In this document: positions 1 to 9,146 of the stretch, piece after piece
Position numbering within the stretch: position 1 is the first letter of the stretch
How the letters are laid out: every line of letters starts with the position of its first letter
NCBI RefSeq assembly: GCF_035712445.1
Contig: NZ_DASTAT010000108.1
Span: forward strand, 54,058 to 118,057
Source: Oligoflexus sp.
Lineage (GTDB): Bacteria; Bdellovibrionota_B; Oligoflexia; Oligoflexales; Oligoflexaceae
Direction of reading: 5' to 3'
DNA: 64,000 nucleotides
The notes under the pieces: model-generated
Databases searched by the model: none
What the model saw: only the letters and a program-made list of their open reading frames with translations
What the model was told of the DNA's origin: nothing
Position numbers and translations under genes: made by a program

Positions 1-239
1 TTTTTCTGGCGGAAATGGGCGATAAAACTCAGCTGGCAACCTTGGCCCTGGGCGCTAAGTTTCAGATGCCGATCGCGGTCACCATCGGAACCACTATGGG
101 TATGCTGGTGGCGGATGGACTGGCTGTTGTGTTTGGTGAGCGGCTGATCAAGGTGATTCCGATGAAGGCGATTCGCATCATCTCGTCGCTGCTTTTTGCA
201 GCGTTTGGTGGCCTGATCCTCTGGCAGATGGGGAATTGA
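1..239 (+). CDS. GDT1/TMEM165 (UPF0016) family membrane transporter, C-terminal part
   Basis: The reading frame is open from the first base and ends with TGA, so this is the 3' end of a gene that starts before the window. It encodes the family signature E-x-G-D-K-T right at the edge (FLAEMGDKTQLATLAL), followed by two hydrophobic helices and a C-terminal WQMGN. UPF0016/GDT1 proteins have two copies of the E-x-G-D motif and move Mn2+ or Ca2+ across the membrane; only the second copy is visible here, so the ion specificity cannot be judged. The internal ATG at 15 lies inside the motif and is not a true start. The gene converges on the tgpA-like gene with only 3 bases between stops. Confidence 0.85.
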   Translation, partial: FLAEMGDKTQLATLALGAKFQMPIAVTIGTTMGMLVADGLAVVFGERLIKVIPMKAIRIISSLLFAAFGGLILWQMGN

Positions 240-242
240 TTT

Positions 243-2066
243 TCACTTCGCCGACGCGCGCTTGATCATGCGACGTTCGCTGTGAAACTGTTGGCGCAAA
301 TCTTCGGTTTCACGTCGATCCGCATCGGGTCCATAGAGGACATCCTGATATTTCCTGGACAGCCCCTCGATGCTTGCTGCTCTTTCAGGATAGTTCTGCG
401 CGACCCTCGCAAGAAAATCCCGCATACCCTCATGGCTTTCCCGTTTGATCCCATGTTTTTCCAGATCACGGAGAAAAGCTTCCATCGCGGATTGCCAGAT
501 CGGGCGATTCAGGCGCTTTTTCTGCATGCGATAGATTTGAATCGGCAGGATCACCGTCATGATCGCAATCAGTATCATCCAAAGATATTCAAACTCCTGT
601 GTCCACTCGCGGAGTTTTATGACGGCAAGGCGCAGACCGTAGGCGAACCATGCGGACGGCAGGGCGGTAACCCACACGCGATCTTCCGGTGGGACCTCGG
701 AACGCGCCACGAGAGTCGGATCCACACGACGCCAGCGGCCGTCCCAGAAGACTTCCACCCAGGCATGCGCATCGCTGTCACGAACGAGAAGGAAATCACT
801 GGCGCCGATGAAGACGCCGCCTTCATAACCTGTGACGACCCGGGCCGGTGTGCCGGCGAGCTGAAGCAGAGTTGCAAAAGAGGCCGCGAAGTGTTCACAG
901 AAACCGCGGCGCTTCACAAAAAGAAAGTCATCCAGAGCATCCTCGCGATTCAAGGTCCCCGGCTTCAGGGTGTAGGTGAAGTCGCGCATCCTGTGTAAAA
1001 GGAAACGAACCTGCTCTTCGGCTTTCTTCGCTTTCAATTCGGTAACCAGATCCCGGGTTCGCGGGGAAATCTGGATTCGAAGGTCCTCCTGAACGGGAGG
1101 CTGTTCCACAAAGAAGCGATCCATCGGCGCGGCGCTGGCTTCGATCAACTCGTTCTGGGTTTGATAGATACGAAGATCAGGATGCCACCAGATCTTCGTG
1201 GCCTGGGTTCCTGCGCCGTGAACAGCAATCGTATGCTCCAAAAGCGGAAGACCCAAACCAAGGCGAACCTCAGGAATCATTTCATAAGTTAAAGGGCCAG
1301 CCGTGGCCCGCGGCGTATAATCCTGCATCTCGATCTTGCGTTTTTTCCGCCAGATCATGCCGAAGGATTCTTCGAGCACATTGCTGCGCCAGTAAAGTGG
1401 CTGTTCTCCCGGTTTTTCCTGCAGAAAACGCACGCGAAAAGCCACGCGATCCGAAAGGGCGAGGTTCGCAATACGACCGGGCTCCAGAATATCGGAGAGA
1501 CCCGTGACAGCGTAGTCGGATGTCTGCGGGCGGATTTCCGGGAAGAAAAAATACACAGGTAAAAGCACAGCCGATACCGGCAGGGATATTTTCAGAATGT
1601 TCCGACCCAGAGGCCAAAGGGACAATAGAGCGGAAGGCGGCAGATGATGCAGGAGCAACGAGAAAAAGATGAGGACGGTCATGAAAAAGTACACGAAAAG
1701 AGGCAAAGGCGCCGACCGCATCACCAGAAGGGAAATCAGCATTCCATAGAACGCGCCATGCACCAACATCACCTGACGCAGGTGCGGTCGATCCATGATG
1801 AAAAGCATGGCGGCGATGCAGACGATCGACATCATGGATTCACGGCTGAAAATAGGAGCGCTGTCGAGAAAGACAAAGGCCAGGAGCAAGGATCCCAGCA
1901 CGCTCAAAAGAATGCGCGAGGGCTGGCCCGTTCCCGAACGGATGATCCACCACTTCCAAAGGCCGAGTGTCGTCGCCGCGATGACAAGCCATAGGGGAAG
2001 CCCCTGCATCAGAAGAATGATGAGAAAGGCAAAGACGATCAGCGCGAAATTCTGCACGCCCATCAT
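243..2066 (-). CDS. TgpA-like transglutaminase-domain membrane protein
   Basis: 607 residues. The first ~175 residues hold five to six hydrophobic segments (DUF3488-type N terminus), then a periplasmic region with a transglutaminase core, one more membrane segment near 490 and a C-terminal cytoplasmic tail of the DUF4129 kind. The papain-like triad is readable: Cys390 in RRGFCEHFAASF, His434 in SDAHAWVEVFWDG and Asp449 in WRRVDPT. Pseudomonas TgpA has this architecture and its catalytic domain faces the periplasm; the substrate is unknown. Its start overlaps the stop of the upstream DUF58 gene (ATGA), so the two are translationally coupled. It is the last gene of the moxR-DUF58-tgpA set, a conserved trio in many bacteria. 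Confidence 0.9.
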   Translation of the reverse strand: MMGVQNFALIVFAFLIILLMQGLPLWLVIAATTLGLWKWWIIRSGTGQPSRILLSVLGSLLLAFVFLDSAPIFSRESMMSIVCIAAMLFIMDRPHLRQVMLVHGAFYGMLISLLVMRSAPLPLFVYFFMTVLIFFSLLLHHLPPSALLSLWPLGRNILKISLPVSAVLLPVYFFFPEIRPQTSDYAVTGLSDILEPGRIANLALSDRVAFRVRFLQEKPGEQPLYWRSNVLEESFGMIWRKKRKIEMQDYTPRATAGPLTYEMIPEVRLGLGLPLLEHTIAVHGAGTQATKIWWHPDLRIYQTQNELIEASAAPMDRFFVEQPPVQEDLRIQISPRTRDLVTELKAKKAEEQVRFLLHRMRDFTYTLKPGTLNREDALDDFLFVKRRGFCEHFAASFATLLQLAGTPARVVTGYEGGVFIGASDFLLVRDSDAHAWVEVFWDGRWRRVDPTLVARSEVPPEDRVWVTALPSAWFAYGLRLAVIKLREWTQEFEYLWMILIAIMTVILPIQIYRMQKKRLNRPIWQSAMEAFLRDLEKHGIKRESHEGMRDFLARVAQNYPERAASIEGLSRKYQDVLYGPDADRRETEDLRQQFHSERRMIKRASAK

Positions 2067-2956
2067 GCCGGCTCCTCGAAGCTGGCCAGACGAAAAAGCG
2101 CCGCCCGCAGCTGTTCTCGGCCGGATCCTTCTGGAAGGGTGAATTGAGGCAATTCCAGGGAAAACGGTCGATTCTGGGAGGCGCAGGCAAAGACCCAGAC
2201 CGCAAGCTGCCGTAAACGCGCTTCGGTGTCGGTCGCGAGCACATCCTGATAGCGTAAATGAAGCGCTCCATCACCACGGCTGCCAAACTCCTTCAAAAGC
2301 AGCGGCTGACCGCGCGCATAGGCTTTCCAATCCACCTGTTTCAAAGACGCGCCGGGTTGATAAAGGCGATGGCCGACAAAATCCTCGCCGGTCAGATAGC
2401 GAAAACGTTCGCCTTCATCCGCCGCAGGCAAAGGCTGCTGACCCTCAGGCTTCGGGTAAACGATCAGTTTTGCATCCGTGAAAATCCATTTCCACGCGGA
2501 AAAAAGCCCGTAATAGCCGCGACTCTGAACCTTGATGCGCTGCAGGGGATAGACGCCGCGTGACTGGCATTGAATATCCAGAGGCACAGTCATGCTCGTC
2601 TTGAGTTCCTGAACAAAGGGCATATTGAGAAGCTTGAGTGTTTTCAGGGTAACCAGCGAAATGTTATAACGCGCCGGCAGCTGCCCATTCCGCAGAACGA
2701 CCAGCACGCGGGCCGTTCCTCCCTCTTCACCCGGCTCGCTTTGAATGATGTCAGCGGTGACGCTATCCATGTTGCTGTTGGTCTGGATCATGGCCACCAT
2801 ACCCAGGACGATCAGGGTCAAACCCACAGTGTGATAAGGCCCGGAGTTGCGAAAAAAACCGAGGGCGAAGACATCGACGATGAGGGTGAAAAAAGCGAAG
2901 CCATAAACGGTCGGCAGTATGCCCGGCCGATCCGTGGGAATAAAAACCTTTTTCAT
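2063..2956 (-). CDS. DUF58 domain-containing protein
   Basis: 297 residues. Two hydrophobic segments at the N terminus (about 13-35 and 43-60) anchor the protein; the DUF58 signature follows near residue 190 (GEDFVGHRLYQPGASLKQVDW), with the typical conserved D-W-K-A-Y-A-R context. DUF58 proteins are vWA-related partners of MoxR AAA ATPases and are thought to act as substrate adaptors. The start codon overlaps the moxR stop (ATGA) and its own stop overlaps the start of the transglutaminase gene, so the three are one operon. Function beyond the family context is not evident. Confidence 0.9.
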   Translation of the reverse strand: MKKVFIPTDRPGILPTVYGFAFFTLIVDVFALGFFRNSGPYHTVGLTLIVLGMVAMIQTNSNMDSVTADIIQSEPGEEGGTARVLVVLRNGQLPARYNISLVTLKTLKLLNMPFVQELKTSMTVPLDIQCQSRGVYPLQRIKVQSRGYYGLFSAWKWIFTDAKLIVYPKPEGQQPLPAADEGERFRYLTGEDFVGHRLYQPGASLKQVDWKAYARGQPLLLKEFGSRGDGALHLRYQDVLATDTEARLRQLAVWVFACASQNRPFSLELPQFTLPEGSGREQLRAALFRLASFEEPA

Positions 2957-3855
2957 GGTCGTACCGGAACCTGATGCAGCAATTCACGCGCGCGTTCATT
3001 GCCGATCTCAGGCCTGAGTTCATCCCCGCTGACAAGGCGATGGCTCATCACGGCGATCGCGACGGCCTGCACGTCTTCGGGGATCACATACTTGCGGTTA
3101 TCGAGCCAGGCATAGGCCTGGGCCGCGTGCAAAAGGGCAAGGGACGCGCGCGGGGAAATTCCATGCGGCAGACGCCGGGATTCCTGGGCGATATCCACGA
3201 TGTAATGAGCGATGCCGGGGGCCACATGCAGACGGCGGATTTCATCCTGCCGAGCCATGATTTCACCCGGATCCCAGATCGGCTGCAGATCCGCCAGGGC
3301 TTTGGACGATCCTTCATTCAAAAGGATACTGATTTCCGCGTCGCGACCGGGATAGCCTAGAGCCATTTTCATCATGAAGCGATCGAGCTGCGATTCCGGC
3401 AAAGGAAAGGTTCCTATGCTCCGGCGTGGATTTTGAGTCGCGATGAAAAAGAAGGGGCGTTCCAGCGCATAGGTCTTGCCATCGGCTGTCACGGCCTGCT
3501 CCTCCATGGCCTGCAGAAAGGCGCTCTGGGTCTTGGGCGAGGCGCGATTCAATTCATCTCCGAGGACGAGCTGGCTGAAGATGGGGCCCTTTTGAAAGAT
3601 GAAACTCTGCTTATCCCGATCGAAAATGGAGACCCCGATGATATCCGCGGGCAGCAGATCCGAGGTGAACTGAATGCGACTGAAATCCAGATTGAGCAGC
3701 CGGGCCAGAGTCTTCGCAAACGTGGTCTTGCCCATGCCGGGTTCATCTTCCAAAAGAAGATGGCCGCCTGCCAGAAGACAGCTCATGGCCAGCTTGAAGG
3801 ACTCCGCTTTGCCGATGACGACTTTTTCCGCCTGCTCAAGAAATTTTTGCAGCAT
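2953..3855 (-). CDS. MoxR-family AAA+ ATPase
   Basis: About 300 residues starting at MLQKFLEQ. Walker A is EDEPGMGKTT (Lys43) and Walker B ends in LGDE (Asp100-Glu101), followed by LNRASPKTQSAFLQAMEE and the sensor-1 segment FFIATQNP, all diagnostic of MoxR/RavA-type ATPases. The ATG at 3855 is preferred because AAGGAAG sits 7 bases upstream; a longer reading to 3963 would run backwards into the transhydrogenase gene and has non-homologous, Arg/Ser-rich residues. It overlaps the 3' end of sthA by 20 bases. MoxR proteins act as chaperone-like remodelling factors with DUF58/vWA partners; here the partner is immediately downstream. Confidence 0.93.
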   Translation of the reverse strand: MLQKFLEQAEKVVIGKAESFKLAMSCLLAGGHLLLEDEPGMGKTTFAKTLARLLNLDFSRIQFTSDLLPADIIGVSIFDRDKQSFIFQKGPIFSQLVLGDELNRASPKTQSAFLQAMEEQAVTADGKTYALERPFFFIATQNPRRSIGTFPLPESQLDRFMMKMALGYPGRDAEISILLNEGSSKALADLQPIWDPGEIMARQDEIRRLHVAPGIAHYIVDIAQESRRLPHGISPRASLALLHAAQAYAWLDNRKYVIPEDVQAVAIAVMSHRLVSGDELRPEIGNERARELLHQVPVRP

Positions 3856-5269
3856 GTACGGGCTTCCTTTGCGGCAGCGTTTCCAGTTCCGCCATGGCAT
3901 GGAACGCGGCGATCTTATAGCCTTCCGCCAGCGTTGGGAAGTTGAAGATGGTCGAATGCGCAAACTGATGAATGGTCATGCCGGCGATCATCGCCACCTG
4001 CCCGATGTGAATCAGGTTCGCAGCATCGGCGCCGACGATGTGAACACCGATGATCTTGTGCGTATTCTGGCAGACGATGATTTTCATCAGGCCATAACTG
4101 TCGCCGCGAATATAACCACGGGCGATCTGATCATAGCGGGCTCGACCTACGACGTAGGGCTCTTTGGTCTTGATGAGGTCCTCTTCCGTCAGACCCACGG
4201 AGGACATTTCGGGTATGGTATAAACGCCGATAGGAAAAAATTCCGGGAAGACCACATCCGTGATGCCAAAGGCATGGGCCGCTGCAAGACGACCCTGTTC
4301 GGCCGAAGTGCTGGCCAGGGCTGGGGGGCCGATGACATCCCCGACGGCGTAGATAGTGCGGACACTGGTTTGAAAATATTTATTCACGTTAATCGCTTTA
4401 CGATCGTTGACTTCAATACCGACGCGTTCGAGGCCCAAATGATCGCTGCAGGATTCACGGCCTGCTGCGAAGAAGAATATATCAGTTTCGAGAATGAGAT
4501 CATTATAAGTTGTCCGTACGGATGGGCCGTCGACTTCCATTTTCTGCATCTGGCGGCCCAGCTCAAATTTGACACCCAGTCCTTCCATCGACTGCTTCAG
4601 CTCTTCGGCGATTTCCTGATCCATGAATTGCATGATGCGGGTGCGGGCATCAATGATGGTGGTTTGCACGCCCAGCGCGGAAAATATACAGGCGTATTCA
4701 CAGCCGACCACGCCGGCGCCGAAGACGGTGATGGATTTCGGCAAGGATTCAAGGCGCAGGATGTCATCGGAATCCACCACGCGCCAGCCGTCAAAGGGCA
4801 TATCCGGGGGACGGCGCGGACGTGAGCCGGTCGCGATCACCACGATTTCGGTGTGAAGGACATAGCTCTCGCCATTCAAGGGATTGATGCGGACGATGTT
4901 GGTATCTTCCAGAAAAGCCGTGCCGTGAATCAGATCGACCTTGTGCTGAGCCAGCGAGGCCCGCACGATTTTTTCTTCGTCCATGGAAGCCGTACGCGCC
5001 CTTTCAGTCAGGCGATTGGTGGAAAGCGTATTGACGAGTCGTTCGACCCAGTGAGCCCCGACGTGGGAATGCACACTGCGAATGGCAGCCATCACTTCGC
5101 GCAGAGTCTTGGATGGAATGGTGCCGGTATGCAGCCATGTTCCGCCGAGACGCTCGGGATGCTTTTCGATGACTGCGACGCGCTTGTTCAAACGCGCAGC
5201 CTGGATCGCGGCCTGAATCCCGGCCGGTCCGCTTCCGATCACGACCATATCATAAGCTGCTGAACCCAC
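3836..5269 (-). CDS. sthA: Si-specific NAD(P)+ transhydrogenase (soluble)
   Basis: 477 residues of the flavoprotein disulfide-reductase fold. The N-terminal dinucleotide motif GSGPAGIQAAIQAAR binds FAD, a second motif FGAGVVGCEYACIF binds NAD(P)H, and AVGDVIGPPALAS is the second FAD contact. The redox-active CxxxxC of lipoamide dehydrogenase is absent: the equivalent segment reads GGTWLHTGTIPSKTLRE, with the GTIPSK typical of SthA/UdhA. The enzyme exchanges hydride between NADPH and NAD+ in the cytosol, usually to re-oxidise excess NADPH. Gene is upstream of and overlaps moxR, so it may be cotranscribed with it although no functional link is known. Divergent from the YciB-like gene. Confidence 0.92.
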   Translation of the reverse strand: MGSAAYDMVVIGSGPAGIQAAIQAARLNKRVAVIEKHPERLGGTWLHTGTIPSKTLREVMAAIRSVHSHVGAHWVERLVNTLSTNRLTERARTASMDEEKIVRASLAQHKVDLIHGTAFLEDTNIVRINPLNGESYVLHTEIVVIATGSRPRRPPDMPFDGWRVVDSDDILRLESLPKSITVFGAGVVGCEYACIFSALGVQTTIIDARTRIMQFMDQEIAEELKQSMEGLGVKFELGRQMQKMEVDGPSVRTTYNDLILETDIFFFAAGRESCSDHLGLERVGIEVNDRKAINVNKYFQTSVRTIYAVGDVIGPPALASTSAEQGRLAAAHAFGITDVVFPEFFPIGVYTIPEMSSVGLTEEDLIKTKEPYVVGRARYDQIARGYIRGDSYGLMKIIVCQNTHKIIGVHIVGADAANLIHIGQVAMIAGMTIHQFAHSTIFNFPTLAEGYKIAAFHAMAELETLPQRKPVHAAKIS

Positions 5270-5426
5270 AGGTCACTCCCTGAATGCTGACACCACGGTA
5301 AGAGGATCGGTTCTCCGCGAGACTTCTTTAGGTCGGGCCCGGCTGGCACTGGGCTTTGGCTGTTTGGGATTGTCGGGACCAGGTCAATCCGTTTATCATC
5401 AAATACTGGTAATTTTGGGAGTCGGC

Positions 5427-6035
5427 ATGAACGCTTCGCTCGTGATCATGGAATTTCTACCCCTGATCGTCTACATCGGAGTCGATGCCTGGAAGGGCTT
5501 CCGTGCCGGAATCATAGCCGCGATGATCTGCACCCTCGTGATGCTGGGCTATGACTTCGTCCTGTTCAAAGAACTCGATAAGTTCATCCTCGGTGAAGGG
5601 ATCATGATCCTGGTGCTGGGGGCCATCAGCCTCAAGATGAATAACGATCGCTACTTTAAATTTCAACCGACGGTCCTGGCCCTCGTTTTCGCTGGAGTCT
5701 TCGCCTGGTTTCAGTTTTTTGACCAACCCCTCATGCTGCATTTCGTGCCGCATATGGAAAAACTTTTTCAGTCCCAGCCGACCGAACTCCGAGCCCTGGA
5801 TAGCACTCAGCTTGCCAGCGCCGAGGCGTCGCCCATGCTCGAAATGCTCCACTCCGAGCATTTCAGAAAAATTCTGAGCCGCCTGTCGGGACACATGATC
5901 TGGCTTTTCATCGCTCATGGCCTGATCATGACCTATGCAGCCATTCGACTGAAAACGGCCGGCTGGTTCGCCTGGCGACTGGCCATCTATCCCGCGCTTT
6001 TCATCCTGGTCGTGATCAATCAACTTTTCGCGTGA
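5427..6035 (+). CDS. YciB/IspZ-like inner membrane protein
   Basis: 202 residues, five to six hydrophobic helices (about 2-20, 25-43, 47-63, 74-92, 150-168, 180-198). The pattern FLPLIVYIGVDAWKG followed by a short loop, ILGAISLKMNNDRYFKFQPTV and WFQFFDQPLML resembles the YciB (septation protein A) family, where F-x-K-W-x-P-T-V and a following helix are conserved. YciB proteins affect envelope integrity and division. The loop at 95-140 is longer than in E. coli YciB, so the assignment is tentative. ATG 5427 is chosen because GGGAG lies 5 bases before it; an upstream ATG at 5364 has no such site. Confidence 0.55.
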   Translation: MNASLVIMEFLPLIVYIGVDAWKGFRAGIIAAMICTLVMLGYDFVLFKELDKFILGEGIMILVLGAISLKMNNDRYFKFQPTVLALVFAGVFAWFQFFDQPLMLHFVPHMEKLFQSQPTELRALDSTQLASAEASPMLEMLHSEHFRKILSRLSGHMIWLFIAHGLIMTYAAIRLKTAGWFAWRLAIYPALFILVVINQLFA

Positions 6036-6188
6036 ATTCCATAAAACACCAAACGGACCTGTCACCTTTCGCCTGCATGAGTTGTGTGCTGCGAAACGAT
6101 AGGAATATAATGAAAGCTGAAGGGATCTTACCCGCATCAGAAATCCATTCAGCACAATCTGAACCGATTTCCTCATTCAGGATGGGCC

Positions 6189-7265
6189 ATGTTTGAAATC
6201 AATCCCCGATTGAAGCAGCCGAGTCCCACGAGCGAAGGCGACGTCAGCCAGTTCGTGGCCACACATTACACCAACTGGAAGGCTGGCCTTTCGTTCGATG
6301 CCCCCCTGCCTCTTTCACGACAGATGCCCGCGATCGTTGCCGTGGGAGGCGGCAAAGGTGGTGTGGGTAAGAGTATAGTGAGCGCCAACCTCGCGGCGAC
6401 CCTGGCCCAGTTCGGCTACCGCGTGCTGGTCGTCGACCTTGACCTTGGCTGTTCCAACCTACACAGTCATTTCGGGGTGTCGATGCCCAAGCGCAGCCTC
6501 GTCGACTTCCTGATCACGAAAAACGCAGCCTTCCGCGATGTGATCCTGCCGGCTCCTGTGCAGGGGGTGGCCTTTGTCGCGGGTGGACGGGAAGAGGCCT
6601 GGGCGGAATATCTGGATCAGCCGACCGAATACCTGCTTCCGCTTTGGCAGGCACTGCTGGCCAGCCGTCAGCAGTTCAAAGTGGACATTATCGTCCTGGA
6701 TTTGGGGGCAGGCACCCATCGCCACACGATGGATTTTTTCTCGGCCGCCCACCTTGGACTCGTGACGGTGCTGCCCGAGCCCACGTCGATCGAAAATGCT
6801 TATGTATTTTTTAAGATGACCCTTTGGAAGTTGATAGACAACCTTGGCTATCGGCAGAAGCAGGTCGAGGTCGCCCAGGATATCAAAGCGGCCCTGTCGT
6901 CCATGGCCGGCAGTACCTTGACCAGCGGCTACGCGAGCTGTCTGAAGGAACTGCAACGGTCCTATCCGCAATTTATTCAGGATCTGCAGAAGGTCATCCA
7001 AGCGCGCTGTCTCGGGATCGTCGTCAATCAAACCCGCGACCAGGGTGATATTGATCTGGGCTCTTCCATGGAGCATATCTGTCAAAAGTACTTTGGATTG
7101 CCCACGCGCTACCTCGGCTATCTCAACTACGATGAAGCCGTGCTGAAGTCTTTGAAAAATCGTCGTTTGCTTGTTTCCGATTTTCCTCATAGTATGATTG
7201 CTAAACGCCTCTCAGTCGCAGCGGCTCAATCCCTGAAAATTTTAGGAATGCAACGGAGAAATTGA
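6189..7265 (+). CDS. MinD/ParA-like P-loop ATPase
   Basis: 358 residues. A deviant Walker A, GGGKGGVGKS (residues 53-62, signature Lys56), is followed by VVDLDLGCSNLHSHFG (switch I) and a Walker B-like IIVLDLGAG near 170. This is the MinD/Mrp/FlhG class of dimerising ATPases that act in spatial organisation. There is no flagellar or min gene nearby, and the C terminus has no clear amphipathic targeting helix, so the partner is unknown. The next gene starts within its stop codon region (TGATG), implying coupling to the J-like/HTH protein. This neighbour pairing is the best clue to function: the HTH protein is the natural candidate for a partner whose placement the ATPase controls. Confidence 0.85.
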   Translation: MFEINPRLKQPSPTSEGDVSQFVATHYTNWKAGLSFDAPLPLSRQMPAIVAVGGGKGGVGKSIVSANLAATLAQFGYRVLVVDLDLGCSNLHSHFGVSMPKRSLVDFLITKNAAFRDVILPAPVQGVAFVAGGREEAWAEYLDQPTEYLLPLWQALLASRQQFKVDIIVLDLGAGTHRHTMDFFSAAHLGLVTVLPEPTSIENAYVFFKMTLWKLIDNLGYRQKQVEVAQDIKAALSSMAGSTLTSGYASCLKELQRSYPQFIQDLQKVIQARCLGIVVNQTRDQGDIDLGSSMEHICQKYFGLPTRYLGYLNYDEAVLKSLKNRRLLVSDFPHSMIAKRLSVAAAQSLKILGMQRRN

Positions 7266-8095
7266 TGAACGAACAGCTTGGGTCGGAATTCAAACCATCG
7301 AAGCTGCAGAGCCAAGGCAAGTCCGGGCTCGGACCGTCGTACTATGAAGTTTTGGATGTCGCGCCTAACTCCAGTCGACTGCAGATTCGCGAAGCCTATA
7401 TAAGGCTGCGGAGTACATATTCCTCGGGCAGCCATGCGCTTTATTCTTTGGTGTCGGATGAAGAGGCGCGTGACGCCCTCGATAAGATCGAAGAGGCCTA
7501 TCGCGTGCTCGATGATGAAACGCAGCGCAAGGACTACGATGTCTCGATCGGCCTTGTGAAAGAACCCCCCCAGCGGTCCCATGGTGCAGAATTTTTCGGC
7601 GACAATGCTGATGGAACCCCCTCACGTCTGGGTGGCATCCGTGCGCCGGATAGTATGAAAGACAGCTTCAGAGGCGACCTGGGTGGTGATTCGGAGAACT
7701 GGCAGGACGAACCTGCGCGGACCGCTCCGCGGCGCCCCGTAACGTTTGGCAAGATCAAGAAAGCCGCGACGCGGGCCACTGACCCCGATGTTTTAGCCTC
7801 CATGCAGGCCATCATCGCGAAGCCCCAATCCTTTGATGGCAAGGGTTTGGTGCAACTCCGCGAGATCGTAGGCATCGACCAGGCCGAGATTCAGGAGCGA
7901 ACCAAAATTTCGATCGAATACATTAAGGCCATGGAAAATAACGACTTTCAAAAGTTGCCTTCTCTCGTGTATGTTAGGGGCTTTCTGAAGATCTACCTGC
8001 AGTACTTGGGGCTTCCCGAGGCCGGCACGCTGATCGAGGCCTACACGGAGAAATACAACCATTGGCGCGAGACAACCCGACCCAATTCATACTGA
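7265..8095 (+). CDS. J-like domain plus RodZ-type helix-turn-helix protein
   Basis: 276 residues. Residues 25-93 have the helical layout of a J domain (SYYEVLDVAPNSSRLQIREAY ... KIEEAYRVLDDETQRKDYD) but the HPD tripeptide between helices II and III is missing; the loop reads RSTYSSGSHAL. After a disordered, charged linker (100-185), residues 190-250 form a RodZ-like HTH: LREIVGIDQAEIQERTKIS, then YIKAMENNDFQKLP and VYVRGFLKIYL. No membrane segment follows, unlike RodZ. It begins with ATG at 7265 overlapping the stop of the MinD-like gene (a TTG three bases earlier is also in frame) and overlaps the next gene by 34 bases, so all three form an operon. It probably binds DNA or a protein partner; a chaperone role is unlikely without HPD. 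Confidence 0.85.
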   Translation: MNEQLGSEFKPSKLQSQGKSGLGPSYYEVLDVAPNSSRLQIREAYIRLRSTYSSGSHALYSLVSDEEARDALDKIEEAYRVLDDETQRKDYDVSIGLVKEPPQRSHGAEFFGDNADGTPSRLGGIRAPDSMKDSFRGDLGGDSENWQDEPARTAPRRPVTFGKIKKAATRATDPDVLASMQAIIAKPQSFDGKGLVQLREIVGIDQAEIQERTKISIEYIKAMENNDFQKLPSLVYVRGFLKIYLQYLGLPEAGTLIEAYTEKYNHWRETTRPNSY

Positions 8096-9102
8096 CCGCA
8101 GAAGGTGCCGCTGGCAGCCGGCTTGATGCTTATTTGGCTCAGGCCCTGCCGCGATTCAGTCGTTCGGCGCTGCACCGGCTGATCAAAGCCGGTGATGTGC
8201 GCGTGAACGGTGCTCCCGCCAAAGCCAGCTATAGGGTGGAAGACGGCGACAAGCTGGAACTTCTGAACCTGCCCCCGGAAATGGAAAAAGCGGAAGACCT
8301 TGTTCCGACTCCCATGCCCCTCAGCATCCTTTACGAAGACGCTGCACTCATCGTCATCAACAAGCCGGCTGGACTCATCGTGCACCCAGGTGCGGGAACA
8401 CGCGGCAAGCCCACGCTCGTTGCGGCTGTGCTGGCCCATCTTGGTTTGCAAAGGGCCGAGGACCTGCCGGGTGAAGTGGATCGCCCCGGTGTCGTTCACC
8501 GCCTGGATAAGGACACGTCCGGCGTCATCGTGCTCGCAAAAACCGCGTCGGCGCATCGGCATCTGGCCGCTCAATTCAAGAACAAGACCAACCTTCGTGA
8601 GTACGTGACCCTTTTGAATGGGGCCATGGATCAGGAAGAGATTGAGATTGAAAGCTACCTTTACCGCGACCCCCGCAATCGCACCCGCTTTGCTTCGATG
8701 AGCATGGAAGATTATCTCCTGAAGCAGAACGAAGGTATGGAGCTGGAGTCGTATCGTTACGCGAAAACCAATTTCTCGGCGCGCAAAGTCTATGGCCGCA
8801 AGCTGACCCTGGCTCTGGTGCGACTCACGACGGGTCGTACGCACCAGATTCGGGTGCACGCCAAGGCCCTCGGCTGGCCTGTGGTCGGAGATGCGGTGTA
8901 CGGTCCGGAAGTGGTGCGGCTGCCCCCAACCTTTCCCGAGCCCATCCGTCAGGCTGTGGAAGATGTCTCCCGTCAGCTTTTGCATGCCAGGAGGCTTGGT
9001 TTCGAGCATCCGGAAACCGGGCAGAAAATGGCTTTTGAAGCTCCTATACCTCAGGATTTCCGCGCTGTGTTAGAATTATTGGAAAAGCATAGGGATCAGT
9101 GA
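8062..9102 (+). CDS. RluA/RluD-family rRNA pseudouridine synthase
   Basis: 346 residues. N-terminal S4 RNA-binding domain (SRLDAYLAQALPRFSRSALHR ... VRVNG) at 18-75 and a catalytic core with RPGVVHRLDKDTSG, in which Asp149 is the catalytic aspartate of the family, plus TGRTHQIRVHAKALGWPVVGD. RluD-type enzymes isomerise uridines in 23S rRNA helix 69. Length fits RluD (about 326) with a small insertion near 225-250. The start is a TTG at 8062 that overlaps the previous gene; GGAG lies 10 bases upstream. No closer ATG exists before the S4 domain, so the TTG is the best available start. Confidence 0.9.
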   Translation: MARDNPTQFILTAEGAAGSRLDAYLAQALPRFSRSALHRLIKAGDVRVNGAPAKASYRVEDGDKLELLNLPPEMEKAEDLVPTPMPLSILYEDAALIVINKPAGLIVHPGAGTRGKPTLVAAVLAHLGLQRAEDLPGEVDRPGVVHRLDKDTSGVIVLAKTASAHRHLAAQFKNKTNLREYVTLLNGAMDQEEIEIESYLYRDPRNRTRFASMSMEDYLLKQNEGMELESYRYAKTNFSARKVYGRKLTLALVRLTTGRTHQIRVHAKALGWPVVGDAVYGPEVVRLPPTFPEPIRQAVEDVSRQLLHARRLGFEHPETGQKMAFEAPIPQDFRAVLELLEKHRDQ

Positions 9103-9146
9103 CTTCATTTCTGAAGTCGGACAATCTCCGCCAAGGACGGGACTTT

